Positions 1 through 11,712 of a stretch of 64,000 nt of DNA are shown here, in pieces. The notes under the pieces are model-generated. The model was not told the origin of the DNA. It saw only the letters and a program-made list of their open reading frames with translations, and searched no databases. Numbering within the stretch: the first letter of the stretch is position 1; each line of letters starts with the position of its first letter. The position numbers were made by a program, and so were the translations under genes. The stretch is from Bolinopsis microptera (Eukaryota; Ctenophora; Tentaculata; Lobata; Bolinopsidae): positions 21,850,270-21,914,269 of the forward strand of contig NC_087073.1 of the NCBI RefSeq assembly GCF_026151205.1, given 5' to 3'.

Positions 1-550
1 TGCAGTTCAGGTACTTTGTTTACTGAAACCCTACTTGTACAGTAGCGGGGGTCCTATTATTGCAGTTCAGGTACTTTGTTTACTGAAACCCTACTTGTAC
101 AGTAGCGGGGGTCCTATTATTGCAGTTCAGGTACTTTGTTTACTGAAACCCTACTTGTACAGTAGTGGGGGTCCTATTATTGCAGTTCAGGTACTTTGTT
201 TACTGAAACCCTACTTGTACAGTAGTGGGGGTCCTATTATTGCAGTTCAGGTACTTTGTTTACTGAAACCCAACTTGTACAGTAGCAGGGGTCCTATTAT
301 TGCAGTTCAGGTACTTTGTTTACTGAAACCCTACTTGTACAGTAGCGGGGGTCCTATTATTGCAGTTCAGGTACTTTGTTTACTGAAACCCTACTTGTAC
401 AGTAGTGGGGGTCCTATTATTGCAGTTCAGGTACTTTGTTTACTGAAACCCTACTTGTACAGTAGCGGGGGTCCTATTATTGCAGTTCAGGTACTTTGTT
501 TACTGAAACCCTACTTGTACAGTAGCGGGGGTCCTATTATTGCAGTTCAG
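1..550 (+). CDS. GLB1: GLB1-A, 3' end of the exon before the catalytic exon (partial, repeated)
   Basis: The codons GCA GTT CAG at 2-10 end an exon encoding GGPIIAVQ in human-like GLB1 context. They join in phase 0 to GTT GAA AAT GAG at 10349, giving AVQVENEYGS. The same exon end recurs at 70, 130 and so on to 550. If the first donor is used the protein is normal. If a later donor is used, each unit adds 20 residues without a frameshift. Which copy is used cannot be decided from sequence. The rest of the gene's 5' part is outside the window. Confidence 0.5.
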
Positions 551-625
551 GTACTTTGTTTACTTAACTGAAACCCTACTTGTACAGTATAGTCATATAG
601 TGGGGGTCCTATTATTGCAGTTCAG
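1..625 (+). repeat. Array 1: 60-bp tandem repeat of a GLB1-A exon end plus 5' splice site
   Basis: About ten copies of a 60-bp unit, nearly identical up to 550, then one degenerate copy ending at 625. Each unit reads in frame as YSSGGPIIAVQ followed by VLCLLKPYL, with no stop, because 60 is a multiple of three. The GGPIIAVQ part is the first half of the GH35 active-site signature (GGP-x-x-x-x-Q-x-E-N-E). The second half, VENEYG, starts at 10349. The sequence after the exon half, CAG|GTACTT, is a usable donor in every copy. The array is therefore a repeated exon end plus donor. The true exon body lies left of the window. A copy at about 564 picks up a TAA, which closes the frame. Confidence 0.9.
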
Positions 626-626
626 G

Positions 627-2339
627 CACACGGGTCACGGGTGCTAAATATCAAATACAGGTGCTAAATATCAAATAAATAATCATATAGTGAAGAAAAA
701 TGTGATAAGTGATAATGCAGCGACTTTCAATAGCATCCAGTGGCCACCGATATCATCGATATCAGTGGCCACTGGACAAAAGAGGGTGAATCTTGGCAAA
801 TGAGTAAGTGTAACTCGTCAAGCAGGAACATACTCCCTCAACAGATTGAAATTGAGGCACTTTATTCACGATTAGATATATTTAATTCCAGTTATAGTTA
901 GATGATATTATAGTTTGCAGGAATTTTAGCTTTTACACACATAACAATGTTGGAATGTTGTTTCAATACATTATACTCACGACCATCTCAACTAACCCTA
1001 ATCTTCCTCCCATTTAATTGCAAACTTTTCTAATTCTATAAGTTTATAACTTGAATTGTTAGGAAGCTCAGTGTAAGACATTAATCTTGTAAGTTATTAG
1101 TTGTGTTTAACTCAACATACGCGTAATTTATCCTGAGAGTGCTTTAAAAGCTACAAATATGATGAATTGTTCAGCCTAATTGCGGTGTTTTTTGTCTCCA
1201 AATTTGCCGCACTTTAAAAAAAAATAAGGCAAGAGCGAAATCGCACTATTTGCAAAATATTACCGCAGTGCAACCATGGTCAGCACATGAATTACAAGTG
1301 GCTAAAACGAATAGAAGATAATATGTAATAGGAGGTAAAAAGACATAGCTGTAAGTTATTTTGCAATGAAATACTATCAAACTTGAATATTTAGATTTGC
1401 AGTGAGACTAATGTAGAAAACCTAATCCCTATTACCGTTGTTAATCATGTCCTGTAGTTGTTAACATGGCGTGAATTTCTCTATATATCAGGTGATTTCT
1501 CTTTACCAGACCCAAAATGACGTGTCGGGATTATTAATACGGTAATACAGGTAATAAAGATAATAAAGATAATACGTTTAGATCCCAAAGTGGTGTCAAA
1601 AACGCAAAATAAATTAATGTGATTTTTGATTTAACAAACATTTAACGTGCTGCGGATAAATAAACAAGCAGTAGTATACTGTAGTATATACAGTATACAC
1701 TATATGCGCTTAGTCAATAAAGGCACCGTGATTGTTATAAAAAGGAGATGATGAAGCAAGTATTCAGGAACATATGCATGACACAAAGAAGAATGGTCGG
1801 TGGGCATTGGGACATAAATATTATATGTGTATATATACACTATAAAGTCAGTATTTAAGAATTTGTACAACAACTTTTCATTTATTGACCCAATTGTAGG
1901 CGACGAAAATAATTATCGAATTATTTTTCTTATAAGTTTAACAAATAGCTTTTAGTTATACATGATAAATCTCATGATGCAAATTCAGCAGGAGAAATTA
2001 TAAAACAAGCTACAAATTTATAGAGTACGGAAGTAGGTCCACTGCGTAACTCAAAGCAAAACAACAAAGCTTCACCAATAGTAAACTTGTTGCAGTGTAG
2101 TGTTCTAAACTTATAACTTTCTAAAGAAGTAGGAACACAGCTCCACTGTCTAAACATTGGTGTATTGTTTAGATTATTCGACATATAGAGCCTGTTAGTG
2201 TTATATTAGTGATTAGAGTTATTTATTGTTTACATAATCCGTCACACCATGTCTGAATAAATAAGCAATCAGGTCTAACTGATGTGATTAGTAACTGAAT
2301 CAGTACAAACAAGGGTAATCCCAAACTAACCAGTAACTA
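627..2339. other. Intronic sequence of GLB1-A, no gene recognised
   Basis: This AT-rich stretch lies between array 1 and array 2 and has no convincing ORF or RNA gene. The longest ORF (1972-2184, minus) resembles nothing I recognise and has low-complexity composition. The only structure I see is a 41-bp inverted repeat at 736-776. Confidence 0.6.
736..776. repeat. Perfect short inverted repeat (hairpin)
   Basis: The arms TCCAGTGGCCAC and GTGGCCACTGGA are exact reverse complements. They enclose two GATATC half-palindromes around a short centre. It could fold as a cruciform or RNA hairpin. No function is apparent. Confidence 0.8.
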
Positions 2340-2365
2340 AACCTCGTAGTCAGGGGTGTAGGAAG

Positions 2366-2391
2366 AGGGGGGGGGGGGGGGGGCAGGGGGG
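2366..2391. repeat. Poly-G run
   Basis: A run of about 20 G, a single C, then six more G lies just left of array 2. Such runs are length-unstable in assemblies. The surrounding GGGGTGTAGGAAG resembles the end of a DNA-transposon derivative, but I found no matching right end or target duplication. Confidence 0.7.
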
Positions 2392-2451
2392 CGTAGTCCC
2401 TGATCCCTCGATAGTCTATACCACAGTATACAGAAGTTAGCGAGAAAATAA

Positions 2452-5400
2452 TTCTTGAATGAGTACAGGAGTAACAGGAATATTGCAGGTTGGGAATGAG
2501 TACGGGAGTAACAGAAATATTGCAGGTTGAGAATGAGTACGGGAGTAACAGAAATATTGCAGGTTGAGAATGAGTAGGGGAGTAACAGGAATATTGCAGG
2601 TTGAGAATGAGTAGGGGAGTAACAGGAATATTGCAGGTTGGGAATGAGTACAGGAGTAACAGGAATATTGCAGGTTGAGAATGAGTAGGGGAGTAACAGG
2701 AATATTGCAGGTTGAGAATGAGTACGGGAGTAACAGAAATATTGCAGGCTGAGAATGAGTACGGGAGTAACAGGAATATTGCAGGTTGAGAATGAGTACG
2801 GGAGTAACAGAAATATTGCAGGCTGAGAATGAGTAGGGGAGTAACAGGAATATTGCAGGTTGAGAATGAGTACGGGAGTAACATGAATATTGCAGGTTGA
2901 GAATGAGTTCGGGAGTAACAGGAATATTGCAGGTTGAGAATGAGTACGGGAGTAACAGGAATATTGCAGGTTGAGAATGAGTTCGGGAGTAACAGGAATA
3001 TTGCAGGTTGAGAATGAGTACGGGAGTAACAGGAATATTGCAGGTTGAGAATGAGTTCGGGAGTAACAGGAATATTGCAGGTTGAGAATGAGTAGGGGAG
3101 TAACAGGAATATTGCAGGTTGAGAATGAGAACAGGAGTAACAGAAATATTGCAGGTTGAGAATGAGTACGGGAGTAACAGAAATATTGCAGGTTGAGAAT
3201 GAGTAGGGGAGTAACAGAAATATTGCAGGTTGAGAATGAGTACGGGAGTAACAGGAATATTGTAGGTTGAGAATGAGTAGGGGAGTAACAGGAATATTGC
3301 AGGTTGAGAATGAGTACGGGAGTAACAGGAATATTGCAGGTTGAGAATGAGTAGGGGAGTAACAGGAATATTGCAGGTTGAGAATGAGTACGGGAGTAAC
3401 AGGAATATTGCAGGTTGAGAATGAGTAGGGGAGTAACAGGAATATTGCAGGTTGAGAATGGGTAGGGGAGTAACAGGAATATTGCAGGTTGGGAATGAGT
3501 ACAGGAGTAACAGGAATATTGCAGGTTGAGAATGAGTAGGGGAGTAACAGGAATATTGCAGGTTGAGAATGAGTACGGGAGTAACAGGAATATTGCAGGT
3601 TGAGAATGAGTACGGGAGTAACAGGAATATTGCAGGTTGAGAATGAGTAGGGGAGTAACAGGAATATTGCAGGTTGAGAATGAGTACGGGAGTAACAGAA
3701 TATTGCAGGTTGAGAATGAGTACGGGGAGTAACAAGAATATTGCAGGTTGAGAATAAGTAGGGGAGTAACAGGAATATTGCAGGTTGAGAATGAGTAGGG
3801 GAGTAACAGGAATATTGCAGGTTGAGAATGAGTACAGGAGTAACAGGAATATTGCAGGTTGAGAATGAGTAGGGGAGTAACAGGAATATTGCAGGTTGAG
3901 AATGAGTACGGGAGTAACAGGAATATTGCAGGTTGAGAATGAGTACGGGAGTAACAGGAATATTGCAGGTTGAGAATGAGTAGGGGAGTAACAGGAATAT
4001 TGCAGGTTGAGAATGAGTACGGGAGTAACAGGAATATTGCAGGTTGAGAATGAGTACGGGAGTAACAAGAATATTGCAGGTTGAGAATGAGTACAGGAGT
4101 AACAGGAATATTGCAGGTTGAGAATGAGTACGCGAGTAACAGGAATATTGCAGGTTGAGAATGAGTACGGGAGTAACAGAAATATTGCAGGTTGAGAATG
4201 AGTACGGGAGTAACAGGAATATTGCAGGTTGAGAATGAGTACGGGAGTAACAGGAATATTGCAGGTTGAGAATGAGTACGGGAGTAACAGGAATATTGTA
4301 GGTTGAGAATGAGTACAGGAGTAACAGGAATATTGCAGGTTGAGAATGAGTAGGGGAGTAACAGGAATATTGCAGGTTGGGAATGAGTACGAAGTAACAG
4401 GAATATTGCAGGTTGGGAATGAGTACAGGAGTAACCGGAATATTGCAGGTTGAGAATGAGTACGGGAGTAACAAGAATATTGTAGGTTGAGAATGAGTAC
4501 AGGAGTAACAAGAATATTGCAGGTTGAGAATGAGTTCGGGAGTAACAAGAATATTGCAGGTTGAGAATGAGTACGGGAGTAACAGGAATATTGCAGGTTG
4601 AGAATGAGTACGGGAGTAACAGGAATATTGCAGGTTGAGAATGAGTAGGGGAGTAACAGGAATATTGCAGGTTGAGAATGAGTACGGGAGTAACAGGAAT
4701 ATTGCAGGTTGAGAATGAGTACGGGAGTAACAGGAATATTGCAGGTTGAGAATGAGTACGGGAGTAACAGGAATATTGCAGGTTGAGAATGAGTACGGGA
4801 GTAACAGGAATATTGCAGGTTGAGAATGAGTACGGAGTAACAGAATATTGCAGGTTGAGAATGAGTACGGGAGTAACAGGAATATTGCAGGTTGAGAATG
4901 AGTACAGGAGTAACAAGAATATTGCAGGTTGAGAATGAGTACGGGAGTAACAAGAATATTGCAGGTTGAGAATGAGTACGGGAGTAACAGGAATATTGCA
5001 GGTTGAGAATGAGTACGGGAGTAACAGGAATATTGCAGGTTGAGAATGAGTACGGGAGTAACAGGAATATTGCAGGTTGAGAATGAGTACGGGAGTAACA
5101 GGAATATTGCAGGTTGAGAATGAGTACGGGAGTAACAGGAATATTGCAGGTTGAGAATGAGTACGGGAGTAACAGGAATATTGCAGGTTGAGAATGAGTA
5201 CGGGAGTAACAGGAATATTGCAGGTTGAGAATGAGTACGGGAGTAACAAGAATATTGCAGGTTGAGAATGAGTACGGGAGTAACAGGAATATTGCAGGTT
5301 GAGAATGAGTACGGGAGTAACAGGAATATTGCAGGTTGAGAATGAGTACGGGGAGTAACAGGAATATTGCAGGTTGAGAATGAGTACGGGAGTAACAGGA

Positions 5401-8400
5401 ATATTGCAGGTTGAGTAACAGGAATATTGTAGGTTGAGAATGAGTACGGGAGTAACAGGAATATTGCAGGTTGAGAATGAGTACGGGAGTAACAGGAATA
5501 TTGCAGGTTGAGAATGAGTACGGGAGTAACAGGAATATTGCAGGTTGAGAATGAGTACGCGAGTAACAAGAATATTGCAGGTTGAGAATGAGTACGGGAG
5601 TAACAGGAATATTGCAGGTTGAGAATGAGTACGGGAGTAACAGGAATATTGCAGGTTGAGAATGAGTACGGGAGTAACAGGAATATTGCAGGTTGAGAAT
5701 GAGTACGGGAGTAACAGGAATATTGCAGGTTGAGAATGAGTACGGGAGTAACAGGAATATTGCAGGTTGAGAATGAGTACGGGAGTAACAGGAATATTGC
5801 AGGTTGAGAATGAGTACGGGAGTAACAGGAATATTGCAGGTTGAGAATGAGTACGGGAGTAACAGGAATATTGCAGGTTGAGAATGAGTACGGGAGTAAC
5901 AGGAATATTGCAGGTTGAGAATGAGTACGGGAGTAACAGGAATATTGCAGGTTGAGAATGAGTACGGGAGTAACAGGAATATTGCAGGTTGAGAATGAGT
6001 ACGGGAGTAACAGGAATATTGCAGGTTGAGAATGAGTACGGGAGTAACAGGAATATTGCAGGTTGAGAATGAGTACGGGAGTAACAGGAATATTGCAGGT
6101 TGAGAATGAGTACGGGAGTAACAGGAATATTGCAGGTTGAGAATGAGTACGGGAGTAACAGGAATATTGCAGGTTGAGAATGAGTACGGGAGTAACAGGA
6201 ATATTGCAGGTTGAGAATGAGTACGGGAGTAACAGGAATATTGCAGGTTGAGAATGAGTACGGGAGTAACAAGAATATTGCAGGTTGAGAATGAGTACGG
6301 GAGTAACAGGAATATTGCAGGTTGAGAATGAGTACGGGAGTAACAGGAATATTGCAGGTTGAGAATGAGTACGGGAGTAACAGGAATATTGCAGGTTGAG
6401 AATGAGTACGGGAGTAACAGGAATATTGCAGGTTGAGAATGAGTACGGGAGTAACAGGAATATTGCAGGTTGAGAATGAGTACGGGAGTAACAGGAATAT
6501 TGCAGGTTGAGAATGAGTACGGGAGTAACAGGAATATTGCAGGTTGAGAATGAGTACGGGAGTAACAGGAATATTGCAGGTTGAGAATGAGTACGGGAGT
6601 AACAGGAATATTGCAGGTTGAGAATGAGTACGGGAGTAACAGGAATATTGCAGGTTGAGAATGAGTACGGGAGTAACAGGAATATTGCAGGTTGAGAATG
6701 AGTACGGGAGTAACAGGAATATTGCAGGTTGAGAATGAGTACGGGAGTAACAGGAATATTGCAGGTTGAGAATGAGTACGGGAGTAACAGGAATATTGCA
6801 GGTTGAGAATGAGTACGGGAGTAACAGGAATATTGCAGGTTGAGAATGAGTACGGGAGTAACAGGAATATTGCAGGTTGAGAATGAGTACGGAGTAACAG
6901 GAATATTGCAGGTTGAGAATGAGTACGGGAGTAACAGGAATATTGCAGGTTGAGAATGAGTACAGGAGTAACAGGAATATTGCAGGTTGAGAATGAGTAG
7001 GGAGTAACAGGAATATTGCAGGTTGAGAATGAGTACGGGAGTAACAGGAATATTGCAGGTTGAGAATGAGTACGGGAGTAACAGGAATATTGCAGGTTGA
7101 GAATGAGTACGGGAGTAACAGGAATATTGCAGGTTGAGAATGAGTACGGGAGTAACAGGAATATTGCAGGTTGAGAATGAGTACGGGAGTAACAGGAATA
7201 TTGCAGGTTGAGAATGAGTACGGGAGTAACAGGAATATTGCAGGTTGAGAATGAGTACGGGAGTAACAGGAATATTGCAGGTTGAGAATGAGTACGGGAG
7301 TAACAAGAATATTGCAGGTTGAGAATGAGTACGGGAGTAACAGGAATATTGCAGGTTGAGAATGAGTACGGGAGTAACAGGAATATTGCAGGTTGAGAAT
7401 GAGTACGGGAGTAACAGGAATATTGCAGGTTGAGAATGAGTACGGGAGTAACAGGAATATTGCAGGTTGAGAATGAGTAGGGGAGTAACAGGAATATTGC
7501 AGGTTGAGAATGAGTACGGGAGTAACAGGAATATTGCAGGTTGAGAATGAGTACGGGAGTAACAGGAATATTGCAGGTTGAGAATGAGTACGGGAGTAAC
7601 AGGAATATTGCAGGTTGAGAATGAGTACGGGAGTAACAAGAATATTGCAGGTTGAGAATGAGTACGGGAGTAACAGGAATATTGCAGGTTGAGAATGAGT
7701 ACGGGAGTAACAGGAATATTGCAGGTTGAGAATGAGTACGGGAGTAACAGGAATATTGCAGGTTGAGAATGAGTACGGGAGTAACAGGAATATTGCAGGT
7801 TGAGAATGAGTACGGGAGTAACAGGAATATTGCAGGTTGAGAATGAGTACGGGAGTAACAGGAATATTGCAGGTTGAGAATGAGTACGGGAGTAACAGGA
7901 ATATTGCAGGTTGAGAATGAGTACGGGAGTAACAGGAATATTGCAGGTTGAGAATGAGTACGGGAGTAACAGGAATATTGCAGGTTGAGAATGAGTACGG
8001 GAGTAACAGGAATATTGCAGGTTGAGAATGAGTACGGGAGTAACAGGAATATTGCAGGTTGAGAATGAGTACGGGAGTAACAGGAATATTGCAGGTTGAG
8101 AATGAGTACGGGAGTAACAGGAATATTGCAGGTTGAGAATGAGTACGGGAGTAACAGGAATATTGCAGGTTGAGAATGAGTACGGGAGTAACAGGAATAT
8201 TGCAGGTTGAGAATGAGTACGGGAGTAACAGGAATATTGCAGGTTGAGAATGAGTACGGGAGTAACAGGAATATTGCAGGTTGAGAATGAGTACGGGAGT
8301 AACAGGAATATTGCAGGTTGAGAATGAGTACGGGAGTAACAGGAATATTGCAGGTTGAGAATGAGTACGGGAGTAACAGGAATATTGCAGGTTGAGAATG

Positions 8401-10348
8401 AGTACGGGAGTAACAGGAATATTGCAGGTTGAGAATGAGTACGGGAGTAACAGGAATATTGCAGGTTGAGAATGAGTTCGGGAGTAACAGGAATATTGCA
8501 GGTTGAGAATGAGTACGGGAGTAACAGGAATATTGCAGGTTGAGAATGAGTACGGGAGTAACAGGAATATTGCAGGTTGAGAATGAGTACGGGAGTAACA
8601 GGAATATTGCAGGTTGAGAATGAGTACGGGAGTAACAGGAATATTGCAGGTTGAGAATGAGTACGGGAGTAACAGGAATATTGCAGGTTGAGAATGAGTA
8701 CGGGAGTAACAGGAATATTGCAGGTTGAGAATGAGTACGGGAGTAACAGGAATATTGCAGGTTGAGAATGAGTACGGGAGTAACAGGAATATTGCAGGTT
8801 GAGAATGAGTACGGGAGTAACAGGAATATTGCAGGTTGAGAATGAGTACGGGAGTAACAGGAATATTGCAGGTTGAGAATGAGTACGGGAGTAACAGAAT
8901 ATTGCAGGTTGAGAATGAGTACGGGAGTAACAGGAATATTGCAGGTTGAGAATGAGTACGGGAGTAACAGGAATATTGCAGGTTGAGAATGAGTACGGGA
9001 GTAACAGGAATATTGCAGGTTGAGAATGAGTACGGGAGTAACAGGAATATTGCAGGTTGAGAATGAGTACGGGAGTAACAGGAATATTGCAGGTTGAGAA
9101 TGAGTACGGGAGTAACAGGAATATTGCAGGTTGAGAATGAGTACGGGAGTAACAGGAATATTGCAGGTTGAGAATGAGTACGGGAGTAACAGGAATATTG
9201 CAGGTTGAGAATGAGTACGGGAGTAACAGGAATATTGCAGGTTGAGAATGAGTACGGGAGTAACAGGAATATTGCAGGTTGAGAATGAGTACGGGAGTAA
9301 CAGGAATATTGCAGGTTGAGAATGAGTACGGGAGTAACAGGAATATTGCAGGTTGAGAATGAGTACGGGAGTAACAGAATATTGCAGGTTGAGAATGAGT
9401 ACGGGAGTAACAGGAATATTGCAGGTTGAGAATGAGTACGGGAGTAACAGGAATATTGCAGGTTGAGAATGAGTACGGGAGTAACAAGAATATTGCAGGT
9501 TGAGAATGAGTACGGGAGTAACAGGAATATTGCAGGTTGAGAATGAGTACGGGAGTAACAGGAATATTGCAGGTTGAGAATGAGTACGGGAGTAACAGGA
9601 ATATTGCAGGTTGAGAATGAGTACGGGAGTAACAAGAATATTGCAGGTTGAGAATGAGTACGGGAGTAACAGGAATATTGCAGGTTGAGAATGAGTACGG
9701 GAGTAACAGGAATATTGCAGGTTGAGAATGAGTACGGGAGTAACATGAATATTGCAGGTTGAGAATGAGTACGGGAGTAACAGGAATATTGCAGGTTGAG
9801 AATGAGTACGGGAGTAACAGGAATATTGCAGGTTGAGAATGAGTTCGGGAGTAACAAGAATATTGCAGGTTGAGAATGAGTACGGGAGTAACAGAATATT
9901 GCAGGTTGAGAATGAGTACGGGAGTAACAGGAATATTGCAGGTTGAGAATGAGTACGGGAGTAACAGGAATATTGCAGGTTGAGAATGAGTACGGGAGTA
10001 ACAGAAATATTGCAGGTTGAGAATGAGTTCGGGAGTAACAGGAATATTGCAGGTTGAGAATGAGTACGGGAGTAACAGGAATATTGTAGGTTGAGAATGA
10101 TTACGCGAGTAACAGGAATATTGCAGGCTGAGAATGAGTACAGGAGTAACAGGAATATTGTAGGTTGAGAATGATTACGCGAGTAACAGGAATATTGCAG
10201 GTTGAGAATGAGTTCGGGAGTAACAGGAATATTGCAGGTTGAGAATGAGTAGGGGAGTAACAGAAATATTGCAGGTTGAGAATGATTACGGGAGTAACAG
10301 GAATATTGAAGGTTGAGAATGAGTACGCGAGTAACAGGAATATTGCAG
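2452..10348 (+). repeat. Array 2: 37-bp tandem repeat of 3' splice site plus start of the catalytic exon (about 213 copies)
   Basis: The unit is GTTGAGAATGAGTACGGG, then AGTAACAGGAATATTGCAG. The second half ends in the acceptor AG (with a TAAC branch-point-like motif) and the first half is the exon start coding VENEYG. The last copy, at 10349, continues into exon sequence. A unit of 37 bp shifts frame by one per copy. Splicing into an upstream copy would read VENEYGSNRNIAG and then stop at TGA in the next unit. Copies in about 5700-9500 are nearly uniform, while both edges carry many variants (TAGGGG, TTCGGG, AACAGAAA). The three huge minus-strand ORFs across the array are a by-product of the unit lacking stops on that strand. 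Confidence 0.97.
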
Positions 10349-10476
10349 GTTGAAAATGAGTACGGGAGTAACAAACCCTGCGATGCAGGTCACTTTGACT
10401 ACATGACCCAGTTGAGAGACATCTACAGAGAACACCTGGGTGAAGAGATAGTCCTGCTCACCGTGGACGGAGATAG
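10349..10476 (+). CDS. GLB1: GLB1-A exon with the GH35 acid/base motif ENEYG
   Basis: The exon starts after ATTGCAG and reads VENEYGSNKPCDAGHFDY, continuing to LLTVDGD and ending in AG before the donor GTATAC. Its length of 128 bp leaves phase 2. The second Glu of ENE (codon 10358-10360) corresponds to the acid/base Glu188 of human GLB1. The match to human VENEYGSYFACDFDY and VLFTTDGA is clear. This final copy differs from the array consensus (GAA rather than GAG at codon 2), and it is the only copy that continues into the rest of the gene. Confidence 0.93.
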
Positions 10477-10556
10477 GTATACATTATACATTATACATTA
10501 TACATTATACATTATACATTATACATTATACATTATACACGATACACTATACATAA
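10477..10556 (+). repeat. 9-bp microsatellite directly at the donor of the ENEYG exon
   Basis: Seven to eight copies of ATTATACAT begin inside the donor (AG|GTATACATTATACAT). The intron is short (10477-10607). It is another repeat seeded at an exon border of this gene. Confidence 0.85.
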
Positions 10557-10607
10557 TAGGTTCAGGTACATTGTATTATACTGGTTTATGATGTCCACTA
10601 ATTTCAG

Positions 10608-10785
10608 CTACAAGCTGGCTCAGTGTGGTAATATAGAGGGGCTTTACTCCACACTTAACTTCGGGTCAGGAGGTAATATTACCAGCAAGTTCCTGGTACA
10701 GAGGAAACAGGAACCCAGAGGTCCTTTTGTGTGCAGCGCCTTCTTCAGCGGCTGGCTCGATCATTGGGGGCACAAGTTTGCTAAG
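10608..10785 (+). CDS. GLB1: GLB1-A exon containing the nucleophile region, with Glu replaced by Ala
   Basis: The exon begins after TTTCAG and completes the codon split from the previous exon (GAT AG|C TAC, residues DSYKLAQCG). It ends KFAK before the donor GTAATT. Length is 178 bp and the end phase is 0. It contains GLYSTLNFGSGGNIT and GPFVCSAFFSGWLDHWG. Human GLB1 has NSEFYTGWLDHWG here, where Glu268 is the catalytic nucleophile. In this gene the codon at 10738-10740 is GCC (Ala). Changing GAA or GAG to GCC needs two base changes, so one sequencing error does not explain it. The neighbouring GWLDHWG is intact, so the alignment is unambiguous. Confidence 0.93.
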
Positions 10786-10957
10786 GTAATTACCTTCATT
10801 GTTGTTAATAGTAGCAATATTACTAATAGTCTTTTAACACGCACGCAGTTTTTGTATATTATTAGTATATTTAATATGTATATTATTAGTATATTTAATA
10901 TATTGTAAGTATATAATATAGTATATATATATTGTAGTTTAACCGTCTCTCCTGCAG

Positions 10958-11071
10958 ACAGGAGCAGAACACCTCGCACAGGGGTTACAGAACCTACTGG
11001 AGTTTAACGGGAAAACAGCCAGTGTCAGCATGTACATGTTCCACGGGGGCACCAACTTCGCTTACATGCAG
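10958..11071 (+). CDS. GLB1: GLB1-A exon, GGTNFAY region
   Basis: The exon starts after CCTGCAG and reads TGAEHLAQGLQNLLEFNG, then KTASVSMYMFHGGTNFAYMQ. It ends before the donor GTTACC. It is 114 bp, phase 0 on both sides. It matches human ASVNLYMFIGGTNFAYW, the substrate-pocket segment that follows the nucleophile. Confidence 0.92.
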
Positions 11072-11195
11072 GTTACCAAGGTTACTTATAGGTTACTATG
11101 GTTACTTATAGGTTACCAAGGTTACATACAAGAGTTACAAGAGTTGCAAGAGTTGCAAGATTTACAAGAGTTACAATAGTTACAAGAGTTACAAA
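11072..11195 (+). repeat. Short degenerate repeats at the donor (GGTTAC and CAAGAGTTA units)
   Basis: The donor CAG|GTTACC is followed by alternating copies of GGTTACCAAG and GGTTACTTATA. A run of CAAGAGTTA-type units comes next. The first unit overlaps the donor itself. Confidence 0.75.
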
Positions 11196-11290
11196 AGTTA
11201 TATTTCTAGTCGATGTGCACTGATCCGTAGTGTTGTGATACTCCCGCGGTCTGCGTATTTACTGGCGCTATTTAGCGTGAGGGCCCGTTA

Positions 11291-11712
11291 ACACTAGGTT
11301 TAGGTAACACTAGGTTTAGGTAACACTAGGTTTAGGTAACACTAGGTTTAGGTAACACTAGGTTTAGGTAACACTAGGTTTAGGTAACACTAGGTTTAGG
11401 TAACACTAGGTTTAGGTAACACTAGGTTTAGGTAACACTAGGTTTAGGTAACACTAGGTTTAGGTAACACTAGGTTTAGGTAACACTAGGTTTAGGTAAC
11501 ACTAGGTTTAGGTAACACTAGGTTTAGGTAACACTAGGTTTAGGTAACACTAGGTTTAGGTAACACTAGGTTTAGGTAACACTAGGTTTAGGTAACACTA
11601 GGTTTAGGTAACACTAGGTTTAGGTAACACTAGGTTTAGGTAACACTAGGTTTAGGTAACACTAGGTTTAGGTAACACTAGGTTTAGGTAACACTAGGTT
11701 TAGGTAACACTA
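11291..11712 (+). repeat. 16-bp tandem repeat (about 26 copies)
   Basis: The unit is GGTTTAGGTAACACTA, almost invariant. It lies inside the intron between the GGTNFAY exon and the SYDYDAPL exon. It contains TTTAGGT but is not a telomere repeat. Each copy contains AGGTAA, a donor-like core. Confidence 0.95.

Noticed and set aside
2350-2450. MITE starting CAGGGGTGTAGG next to array 2
   Set aside because: I could not find a matching inverted end or a flanking direct repeat.
2300-10374. Three minus-strand ORFs of 2395-2645 codons
   Set aside because: They are artefacts of a 37-bp unit without stops on that strand. The peptides are pure repeats in all frames, and the region is an intron of a + strand gene.
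10313-10591. ORF reading VENEYG through the ATTATACAT microsatellite as one protein
   Set aside because: The GLB1 exon ends at a good donor (10476) and joins in phase to the exon at 10608. The microsatellite part is intron.
11291-11712. Telomeric or interstitial telomere repeat
   Set aside because: The 16-bp unit contains TTTAGGT only once, between unrelated bases. It is not a TTAGGG or TTAGG array.
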